Source: Actinomycetes bacterium (GTDB lineage: Bacteria; Actinomycetota; Acidimicrobiia; Acidimicrobiales; Microtrichaceae). From it: a DNA stretch of 6,261 nucleotides. Of this stretch, positions 1-4,880 are shown piece after piece. A program made the position numbers and the translations under genes. Location: positions 1 through 6,261 of the forward strand of contig JAFAFN010000065.1 of the NCBI GenBank assembly GCA_023423475.1, in the 5' to 3' direction. The stretch's first letter is position 1, and the number at the start of each line of letters is the position of its first letter. The notes under the pieces were generated by a model that worked only from the letters and a program-made list of their open reading frames with translations, ran no database searches and had not been told where the DNA came from.

Positions 1-81
1 CTGTCCTCGCTCGGCGAGGAGCTGGGCCGATGCTCGACCTATCCCCGACCCTGCCCCCGTGATGACCGCAATCTCTGCCAT
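1..81 (-). CDS. SDR-family oxidoreductase, N-terminal fragment (runs off left edge)
   Basis: Reading the minus strand from the ATG at 79-81 gives 27 residues beginning MAEIAVITGAGSGIG, which continue to the window edge without a stop. The TGAGSGIG segment (residues 8-15) is the intact TGxxxGIG nucleotide-binding motif of classical short-chain dehydrogenases/reductases, preceded by the first beta strand and followed by the first helix (RASAQLLAERG). A good ribosome binding site, GGAAGG (89-94 on this strand), lies 7 nt before the ATG. The family oxidises or reduces hydroxyl/keto groups with NAD(P)(H); the substrate cannot be told from this fragment and the catalytic Tyr/Lys are outside the window. 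It lies 101 nt downstream of the degenerate SDR gene on the same strand. That gap has no TA dinucleotide and so no recognisable -10 box, so co-transcription from upstream is likely (inference). Confidence 0.85.
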   Translation of the reverse strand, partial: MAEIAVITGAGSGIGRASAQLLAERGQ

Positions 82-182
82 TTCTGCACCTTCCAACTGG
101 TGTGATGAGCCGACCTTGCCGTCGACCTCGGTTTGAGCGTGTGACCAACTCTGCGGCGTTGGTCAGAGGTCGTCCGTCCGCT
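82..182. other. Intercistronic gap between two SDR genes
   Basis: The 101 nt between the stop of the degenerate SDR and the start of the canonical SDR contain only the SDR ribosome binding site (89-94) and an inverted repeat (142-165). No TA dinucleotide occurs, which argues against an independent TANNNT-type promoter here. No small ORF with a convincing start was found. Confidence 0.6.
142..165. repeat. Perfect 8-bp inverted repeat (hairpin or operator)
   Basis: TGACCAAC (142-149) and GTTGGTCA (158-165) are perfect reverse complements separated by 8 nt. As RNA from the minus-strand operon this would be an 8-bp stem with an 8-nt loop, about 20 nt after the upstream stop codon. There is no T-run after it, so it does not look like a classical intrinsic terminator; it could be a processing/attenuation hairpin or a protein-binding site. 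The arms contain TGGTC/GACCA, the half-site also seen in the FadR-type operator at 4852-4862. TTGGTCAGA (159-167) matches 9 nt of that operator region on the opposite strand. Confidence 0.5.
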
Positions 183-935
183 CTACACCTCGACGAGGAG
201 GAGCTCGTCAAAGATGCCCCTGGGCTCGAGCCAGGCGTCCAGTGACCGGATCCGGTCGATCGAAGCAGCAACCGCGTCGTCGCCTGGGAGGACGAAGGCG
301 CCGGCGGCGGTGACGTCCCCTACCCGGGCGACCCTTCCTCCGCCTGCGGAGAAGATCTCTCCGCGTGAAGTGCACCGCTCGTCGACGAGGTACGCCACGA
401 GTGGTAGCACGCCGTCGAGCCTGAACCGCCGGCGATCGACCTGCGGATGCTCGTCGAAGAAGCGGGTCATTGGCGGCGCATCGACCAGCGGAGCGACCCC
501 GTTGACCACCACGTGACCGTTGGCCGTATCGGCGCCAAGTGAGCGGACCAGTCCGTAGAGCGCTCCGCCGAACGCCATCAGACCTGGGTGACGCGGCACG
601 GGGAACGCTGGTCCAGGTCCGACGAGGACGAGGCGTCCGCATCCCTGCGTTCGGAGCACTTCCAGCGCTCCGCTCACCGTACGGACGGCATCACCGATCG
701 CGGCGCCGATGCCGACGAGGTGGGTCGACCCGGCCGAACCCGATCCGTCGGGCACCGCCGGTGCCACGACGATGGCGGAGGGCCGGTCGATGCCACGAAG
801 CGAGTCGTCGAGCGTGGCGCCGCTTGAGACGATCGCACCGCGTCGTCGAAGTTGCTCTGCGCACTCCCGGGCCATGCCGGCCGGTCCGCCGACGACGGCG
901 ACGACCTGCTCGTCGAGGTCTCCGTCGGCGCTCAT
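183..935 (-). CDS. Degenerate SDR-fold protein lacking the catalytic residues
   Basis: This 250-aa protein is close to the usual SDR length. The first strand and loop read VVAVVGGPAGMA (residues 11-22), a changed form of TGxxxGIG. The region normally holding the active site reads LMAFGGALYGLVRSLGA (119-135). Aligned by eye with YSASKAALHGLTRALA, the catalytic Tyr falls on Leu119 and the Lys on Gly123. The strand that normally ends in catalytic Ser reads RLVLVGPGPA (101-110). The tail GEIFSAGGGRVARV (192-205) resembles SDRs of hydroxyacyl-CoA metabolism (family knowledge). The overall fold is kept but the tetrad is gone, so it is probably a structural or regulatory partner rather than an enzyme (inference). 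Its ATG overlaps the monooxygenase stop as ATGA (932-935), and GGGAG lies 7 nt upstream, so the two are translationally coupled. An intact SDR follows downstream and could be its partner. Confidence 0.85.
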   Translation of the reverse strand: MSADGDLDEQVVAVVGGPAGMARECAEQLRRRGAIVSSGATLDDSLRGIDRPSAIVVAPAVPDGSGSAGSTHLVGIGAAIGDAVRTVSGALEVLRTQGCGRLVLVGPGPAFPVPRHPGLMAFGGALYGLVRSLGADTANGHVVVNGVAPLVDAPPMTRFFDEHPQVDRRRFRLDGVLPLVAYLVDERCTSRGEIFSAGGGRVARVGDVTAAGAFVLPGDDAVAASIDRIRSLDAWLEPRGIFDELLLVEV

Positions 936-2383
936 GCCGAGGCTCCCACGCTCACGAGGTCGTCGCGTTCCAAGGCCCCCAACATCATCCGGAATCGGAT
1001 ACTCGAGTCCGGCCAGAGCGAGTGGTTGGTCCCGCCGTCAGACCACCAGGAGGAGCAACCGTGGTTCGTCGTGGACCCCGCGGTGAGGCGGTCGACGTGG
1101 CGGGTGAACTCGTCGACGGCCTCGGCGGTGGGGTGTAGGCCGATCAGGCACTCCCGCTCTACCTCGGCAATCACGTCGGCAGCGAAGCGGGCGCCGGCTT
1201 CGATCATCTGCAGCGCCGACGTGAGGCCTGCGCTGTTCGGGCCGAGCAGCAGGAACAGGTTCGGGAACCCGTGGACCATGACGGACCGGTAGGAGCAGAT
1301 CCGCTCAGCCCAGGCGTCGGCCAGGCTGAACCCGTCGAGACCCCTGACATCGATCTCGCTTGTGATGTCGAAGGGGCGGAACCCGGTGGCGAAGATGATC
1401 ACGTCCAGCGGGATCACCCGCCCGCCGCTCCTGATCCCCTCCGGCACGATCTCGTCGATCCCGTGGGTCTCGAGGTGGACGTTCTCCCGGTTGAACATCG
1501 GGTAGTACCGGTTGGAGAATGTCGGCCGCTTGCACGTGATGTTGTATCGGGGCGTGAGGAGCTCGATCAGCTCCGGGTCGTCGACGTGCATCTCGATGTT
1601 CTTCCGCGCCATCGCCTCGGCCGCGACGTTTGCATCGGTACCGGCGTGGAGCAGATCGGCCCCGTTCGACTCCCACGCGTTCCACAGGTCCCAACGGTGC
1701 CGGCGAAGCGCGTCCGGGTCGCGCTCGAAGTCGTCCTGCACCGTGGAGGGGTACGGCTCGTCCCGCTTCGGTCCACACCAGATCGGCGAGCGCTGGAAGA
1801 GGTGGAAGCTCGAGGCGATCTCAGCTACCTCAGGGGCGGCCTGCACGGCGGTCGCGCCGGTCCCGATCATCCCGACCCGGCGACCGCGCAGTGGCACCTC
1901 GTGGTCCCAGTGCGAGGTGTGGAACATCGCGCCTTCGAACGACGACGCTCCGTCGAACTCCGGAATGTTCGGCGTATGCAGTCCCCCCAGCCCGGCGATC
2001 AGGTGACGGGCTCGGATGCTGCGGCCGTCGTCGGTGTCGATCGTCCACCAGCCGTCGTGCCAGGCCGCCTTCTCGGCGCAGGTGCCGAGCAGGATGCGGC
2101 CACCCAGGTCGTACTCCTGCACGATCCTTCGCTGATAGGCGTGGATCTCGGCGCCGGCGGCGTAGGTCTTGGTCCATCGGGGGTTCGGCGCGGTGGAGAG
2201 CGAGTAGAGGTGCGAGGGAACGTCGCACTCCACGCCCGGGTAGGTGTTGTCGCGCCATGTGCCACCGACGTCGTCGGCCTTCTCGATGACGACGAACGAC
2301 GTCCTGCCTCGTCGCTCCAACTCGATGGCGGCGCTCAGGCCAGAGAAGCCAGCACCGAGGATGACCACGTCCACGCTGTCCAT
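932..2383 (-). CDS. Flavin-dependent monooxygenase, Baeyer-Villiger (type I) family
   Basis: The 483-aa protein has the FAD-binding GAGFSG (residues 10-15), the BVMO-associated GGTWRDNTYPGVECD (40-54), the fingerprint FEGAMFHTSHWD (149-160) matching FxGxxxHxxxW[P/D], a second dinucleotide-binding loop GTGATA (174-179) for NADPH, and ATGF (332-335). These indicate a cytosolic FAD/NADPH enzyme that inserts one oxygen of O2 beside a carbonyl, giving an ester or lactone; some relatives oxidise N or S instead. It is somewhat shorter than many type I BVMOs. The C-terminal SWWSDGGTNHSLWP (445-458) is typical of the family. It heads a minus-strand operon with the degenerate SDR. The ATG at 2381-2383 has GGAG only 2 nt away, which is too close to be a good ribosome site. 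TAGACT ends 6 nt upstream of the ATG, so leaderless translation is possible. The substrate is unknown; a ketone formed during CoA-linked or terpenoid/alicyclic catabolism would fit the context. Confidence 0.9.
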   Translation of the reverse strand: MDSVDVVILGAGFSGLSAAIELERRGRTSFVVIEKADDVGGTWRDNTYPGVECDVPSHLYSLSTAPNPRWTKTYAAGAEIHAYQRRIVQEYDLGGRILLGTCAEKAAWHDGWWTIDTDDGRSIRARHLIAGLGGLHTPNIPEFDGASSFEGAMFHTSHWDHEVPLRGRRVGMIGTGATAVQAAPEVAEIASSFHLFQRSPIWCGPKRDEPYPSTVQDDFERDPDALRRHRWDLWNAWESNGADLLHAGTDANVAAEAMARKNIEMHVDDPELIELLTPRYNITCKRPTFSNRYYPMFNRENVHLETHGIDEIVPEGIRSGGRVIPLDVIIFATGFRPFDITSEIDVRGLDGFSLADAWAERICSYRSVMVHGFPNLFLLLGPNSAGLTSALQMIEAGARFAADVIAEVERECLIGLHPTAEAVDEFTRHVDRLTAGSTTNHGCSSWWSDGGTNHSLWPDSSIRFRMMLGALERDDLVSVGASA

Positions 2384-2389
2384 TTCTCC

Positions 2390-2395
2390 AGTCTA
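2390..2395 (-). promoter_or_regulatory. Candidate -10 box for a leaderless monooxygenase transcript
   Basis: On the minus strand TAGACT fits TANNNT and ends 6 nt before the ATG of the monooxygenase, the spacing expected when transcription begins at the A of the start codon. No good -35 hexamer is visible; the region 17 nt upstream overlaps the palindrome at 2414-2429. Confidence 0.35.
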
Positions 2396-2413
2396 GTCGA
2401 AATGCTCCTATGG

Positions 2414-2429
2414 TTGGGCGGTCGCCCAA
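2414..2429. promoter_or_regulatory. Operator-like palindrome in the divergent promoter region
   Basis: TTGGGCG (2414-2420), GT, CGCCCAA (2423-2429) is a perfect 7-bp inverted repeat with a 2-bp centre. It lies in the 71-bp space between the divergently transcribed monooxygenase and acyl-CoA dehydrogenase. It would overlay the -35 area of the leaderless monooxygenase promoter and the probable start region of the dehydrogenase promoter (TATGGT at 2409-2414 is a weak -10 candidate). The architecture is that of TetR-type operators (inference). The sequence differs from the TGGTC-type site at 4852-4862, so a different regulator, not encoded here, is implied. Confidence 0.6.
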
Positions 2430-2440
2430 TCCGCATACCT

Positions 2441-2446
2441 GAGGAG
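2441..2446 (+). promoter_or_regulatory. Ribosome binding site of the first acyl-CoA dehydrogenase
   Basis: GAGGAG lies 8 nt upstream of the ATG at 2455 and fixes this start. Confidence 0.7.
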
Positions 2447-2454
2447 CCAGACGA

Positions 2455-3621
2455 ATGTCCGTCACCGACGAGGAAATCACCACCCGCACCCTGGAGCTGC
2501 TCGCAGCTGCGGACCCACGCACTGCCGAGCCCGCCGACTTCCGCGGACGGCAGTTCGACGCCGGCTTGGCATGGGTCCACTTCCCGATTGGCCACGGTGG
2601 CATCGGCGCCTCACGAGGCCAGCAGGCGATCGTCGACCGCCTCCTCCGAGACGCAGGCAGCGAGAGCCGTGATCTCCTCGTCAACCCGATCGGCATCGGC
2701 ATGGGCGCCCCGACGCTGCTCGCCTACGGATCCGAGGAGCTCCGTCGGGCCCACCTCCGGCCCATCTTCACGGGGGAGCACATCTGGTGCCAGCTGTTCT
2801 CGGAGCCGACGGCGGGATCGTATGTCGCGAGCGCCCGGTGCAAGGCGGAGCAGGACGAGTCCGGCGACTGGATCGTGACTGGACAGAAGGTCTGGACGAC
2901 TCTTGCGCACATCTCTCGCTACGGGATGCTGCTCGCCCGGACGAACCCGGAGCACCCCAAGCATGCGGGGCTTTCCTACTTCATCCTCGACATGGAAGCT
3001 CCGGGGGTGGACGTCCGACCGCTCTACCAGCTGACCGGCGAGGCAGAGTTCAACGAGGTCTTCCTCGACGAGGTCCGCATCCCGGCATCGATGATGCTTG
3101 GCGATCGCGGTGACGGCTGGAGGGTCGCCACCACGACCCTCATGAACGAGCGGGTCGCCCTCAGCGGCGGTGGGTCGAGGAAGGGCGCTGGTGCGATCCG
3201 AACCCTCATGAACGCGTGGGATGAGCACGCCCCGTCGCTGGCCCCTTCCGACCGCGAAGTGCGCCGGATCCAGGTCGCGGATCTCTGGATCCGCGCCGAG
3301 GTGCTCCGCCTCACCAACCTCCGGGCGAAGGCAGCACTCCGCGCCGGCGACGCGGGTCCCGTGGGCTCTGTCGGGAAGCTCGTCGCCGCGGAGCTGAACC
3401 AGCGGATCTTCGACGCGGCATTGGTACTGGGCGGCGCCGAAGGGCTCCTGCACCCGGAGGGCTACCCGATGCAGCGAACCGACTCGACGAGCTCGTCGAC
3501 TTCAGCGAACGCCCAGTTCCTCCGCTCCCGAGCCAACACCATCGAGGGCGGCACCTCGGAGATCATGAGGAACATCATCGCCGAGCGCGTGCTCGGCCTG
3601 CCCCGCGACCCGACTCAGTAG
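2455..3621 (+). CDS. Acyl-CoA dehydrogenase (FadE-like)
   Basis: This is a 388-aa flavoenzyme of normal length that would form an alpha,beta-double bond in an acyl-CoA and pass electrons to ETF. Features in order: N-terminal helical domain with AGLAWVHFPIGHGGIG (36-51); beta-domain signature FSEPTAGSYVAS (115-126); QKVWTTLAHISRYGMLLAR (144-162) of the flavin/substrate pocket; GEAEFNEVFLDEVRIP (195-210); C-terminal NTIEGGTSEIMRN (361-373) and LGLPR. Glu232 in MNERVALSGG aligns with the helix-G catalytic Glu of isovaleryl-CoA dehydrogenase, while the MCAD-type Glu position is a Gly, so Glu232 is the likely base (inference). The usual EPGAGSD reads EPTAGSY here, with Thr119 and Tyr123 at conserved positions. 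The RxxFG motif of classic ACADs is absent, as in related FadE proteins. A Ser/Thr-rich linker (STSSSTS, 344-350) precedes the last helix. The acyl substrate is not predictable. Its end overlaps the convergent second dehydrogenase by 7 nt. Confidence 0.92.
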   Translation: MSVTDEEITTRTLELLAAADPRTAEPADFRGRQFDAGLAWVHFPIGHGGIGASRGQQAIVDRLLRDAGSESRDLLVNPIGIGMGAPTLLAYGSEELRRAHLRPIFTGEHIWCQLFSEPTAGSYVASARCKAEQDESGDWIVTGQKVWTTLAHISRYGMLLARTNPEHPKHAGLSYFILDMEAPGVDVRPLYQLTGEAEFNEVFLDEVRIPASMMLGDRGDGWRVATTTLMNERVALSGGGSRKGAGAIRTLMNAWDEHAPSLAPSDREVRRIQVADLWIRAEVLRLTNLRAKAALRAGDAGPVGSVGKLVAAELNQRIFDAALVLGGAEGLLHPEGYPMQRTDSTSSSTSANAQFLRSRANTIEGGTSEIMRNIIAERVLGLPRDPTQ

Positions 3622-3631
3622 GAGCGGGGCA
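3599..3631. terminator. GC-rich inverted repeat at the convergent gene ends (possible bidirectional terminator)
   Basis: TGCCCCGC (3599-3606) and GCGGGGCA (3624-3631) are perfect 8-bp complements around a 17-nt loop that contains both stop codons (TAG at 3619-3621 plus, TCA at 3615-3617 for the minus gene). No other terminator-like element is seen between the two convergent genes. There is no T-run. The symmetry is at least partly explained by both proteins ending in Leu-Pro-Arg with the codons CCC CGC, so a role in termination is only possible. Confidence 0.35.
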
Positions 3632-4781
3632 ATCCCAGCACGTGTTCGGCCACGTAGTTGAGGATCATCTCCTGCGAAATGGGAGCGATCCGGATGAGCC
3701 TCGCTTCGCGCCAGTAGCGCTCGACGTCGTACTCGACCGCATAGCCCATGCCTCCGTGGGTCTGCATTGCCCGGTCGGCGGCGTCATAGCCGGCCTGGGC
3801 CGCGAGGTACTTGGCCGAGTTGGCCTCCTCGCCGCACGGCAGCCCTGCGTCGTAGCGCGCGCTGGCCTCGCGGATCATCATCTCCGCGGCACGCAGCCGC
3901 ATGTGGGCATCTGCGAGGGGAAACGCGAGACCCTGGTTCTGACCGATCGGCCGACCGAACACGTGGCGGTCGTTCGCGTAGGAGACCGCCCGACGGATGG
4001 ACGCACGGCCGATGCCGAGCGCCTCCGCCGCGAGCAGGATCCGCTCGGGGTTGAGCCCGTCGAGCAGGTGGTGGAACCCACGCCCCACCTCGCCGACGAC
4101 GTCGTCGTCGGCGACCCACGCGTCGTCGAAGGACACCTCGCAGGACGATACGGCGTTGCGCCCCACCTTCGGGATCTCGACGATGTCGGCCTCGGGAACC
4201 TGCAGGTCGACGAGGAAGAGCGTCATGCCGTCCGTGCGCTTCTCCACATCCGACAGCGGCGTGGTCCGGGCCAGCAGCAGACACTTCTCGGCGATCGTCG
4301 CCTTGCTGTTCCAGACCTTCCGCCCGCGGATCCTCCATCCGCCGTCGACCCTCGTCGCACGCGTCGAGATGTTCGTCGTGTCCGTGCCGGCGTCCGGTTC
4401 GGTGACGCCGAAGCTCACGTGCAGATCGCCGCTGACCACCCTCGGCAGGTACTTCGCTTTCATCGCGTCGGTTCCGTGGAGCACCACCGGGTTCATCCCG
4501 AAGACCGACAGGTGGATGCCGGAACAACCGTTGAGGCACGCGCCCGATGCGGCGATCTCCTCCAGCATGATCGACGCCTCCGTGATGCCGGCGCCGCCAC
4601 CGCCGTACTCCTCAGGGATCGCGATCCCGACCCAGCCGCTGTCGGCGAAGGCCTTGTAGAAGTCCCACGGGAACTCGTGGGCTGCTTCCCGGTCGCGCCA
4701 GTACTCGTCCGGGAAGCCGCTACAGATACGGCGAACAGCCTCTCGCAGCGATGCGTGCGGGTCCTCGAGCTCGGTGGGCAT
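3615..4781 (-). CDS. Acyl-CoA dehydrogenase, second paralogous type
   Basis: This 388-aa protein has all acyl-CoA dehydrogenase landmarks: PEEYGGGGAG (56-65), FGVTEPDAGTDTT (124-136), GRKVWNSKATIAEKCLLLAR (153-172), DRHVFGRPIGQNQ (271-283) for FAD contact, QTHGGMGY (340-347) and a C-terminal LGLPRSY. Glu246 in NPERILLAAEALG sits at the helix-G position used as base by isovaleryl-CoA-type enzymes. The usual C-terminal Glu region reads RIAPISQE instead. It dehydrogenates a CoA thioester with transfer to ETF. It is only distantly related to the upstream-facing dehydrogenase despite identical length, and keeps RxxFG, which the other lacks. The start at 4781 is chosen because AAGGA lies 8 nt upstream and the family N-terminus begins just after it; the open frame continuing to 5492 runs through the regulator gene and is noncoding. 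It is transcribed divergently from the GntR regulator and is probably its target. Confidence 0.92.
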   Translation of the reverse strand: MPTELEDPHASLREAVRRICSGFPDEYWRDREAAHEFPWDFYKAFADSGWVGIAIPEEYGGGGAGITEASIMLEEIAASGACLNGCSGIHLSVFGMNPVVLHGTDAMKAKYLPRVVSGDLHVSFGVTEPDAGTDTTNISTRATRVDGGWRIRGRKVWNSKATIAEKCLLLARTTPLSDVEKRTDGMTLFLVDLQVPEADIVEIPKVGRNAVSSCEVSFDDAWVADDDVVGEVGRGFHHLLDGLNPERILLAAEALGIGRASIRRAVSYANDRHVFGRPIGQNQGLAFPLADAHMRLRAAEMMIREASARYDAGLPCGEEANSAKYLAAQAGYDAADRAMQTHGGMGYAVEYDVERYWREARLIRIAPISQEMILNYVAEHVLGLPRSY

Positions 4782-4789
4782 CGGTGTCG

Positions 4790-4794
4790 TCCTT
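4790..4794 (-). promoter_or_regulatory. Ribosome binding site deciding the start of the second acyl-CoA dehydrogenase
   Basis: On the minus strand AAGGA (within GAGAAGGA) is 8 nt from the ATG at 4779-4781. It supports this start over upstream in-frame codons that would overlap the GntR gene. Confidence 0.75.
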
Positions 4795-4803
4795 CTCTGT
4801 GTG

Positions 4804-4829
4804 CAGGTGGTCCGTCGAACCAGGTGGTC
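4804..4829. repeat. 9-bp direct repeat in the leader of the second acyl-CoA dehydrogenase
   Basis: CAGGTGGTC occurs at 4804-4812 and again at 4821-4829, exactly 17 bp apart. Each copy contains TGGTC, the half-site of the operator at 4852-4862, and TGGTCTG recurs at 4825-4831 and 4852-4858. These may be auxiliary low-affinity sites for the GntR regulator (inference) or chance in a short region. Confidence 0.45.
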
Positions 4830-4851
4830 TGCCGGTGTGCTCCGTGGCAAA

Positions 4852-4862
4852 TGGTCTGACCA
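4852..4862. promoter_or_regulatory. FadR-type GntR operator
   Basis: TGGTCTGACCA is a perfect 5-1-5 palindrome matching the TGGTCnGACCA core known for FadR-subfamily GntR regulators. It lies 18 bp upstream of the GntR start, just upstream of the candidate -10 and within the divergent control region of the second acyl-CoA dehydrogenase. Binding here would occlude both promoters, so autorepression plus control of the dehydrogenase is likely (inference). Confidence 0.75.
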
Positions 4863-4868
4863 ATACGA

Positions 4869-4874
4869 TAGGTT
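4869..4874 (+). promoter_or_regulatory. Candidate -10 box for a leaderless regulator transcript
   Basis: TAGGTT fits TANNNT and ends 6 nt before the GntR ATG, the same spacing as in front of the monooxygenase gene. No Shine-Dalgarno stronger than AGG is present before this start, which favours leaderless translation. TACGAT at 4864-4869 is an alternative -10. On the opposite strand TATCGT (4865-4870) is a weak -10 candidate for the second acyl-CoA dehydrogenase. Confidence 0.35.
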
Positions 4875-4880
4875 AGGCGT

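Noticed and set aside
1027..1045. TGGTC-N9-GACCA inside the monooxygenase gene as a further GntR site
   Set aside because: The spacer is wrong for a 5-1-5 operator, and the bases encode the conserved SDGGTNHSLW region, so chance is sufficient.
1271..2878. Long plus-strand open frame (535 codons) opposite the monooxygenase
   Set aside because: It is antisense to a gene with clear BVMO motifs, its product is low-complexity and unlike any family, and it crosses the divergent promoter region. It is a GC-rich shadow frame.
3484..3499. Perfect 16-bp palindrome TCGACGAGCTCGTCGA inside the first acyl-CoA dehydrogenase
   Set aside because: TCG/GAC/GAG/CTC-rich codon runs make such palindromes common in GC-rich genes, and it lies inside a coding linker far from any promoter.
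3472..3516. Possible compensated frameshift behind the Ser/Thr-rich linker of the first acyl-CoA dehydrogenase (another frame reads RLDELVDFSERP)
   Set aside because: YPMQR before it and FLRSRANTIEGG after it fit the family in the same frame and the linker is variable in such proteins, so no frameshift is needed.
3642..4859. Plus-strand open frame of 405 codons opposite the second acyl-CoA dehydrogenase
   Set aside because: It is an antisense shadow with no recognisable domain; the minus-strand frame carries all dehydrogenase motifs.
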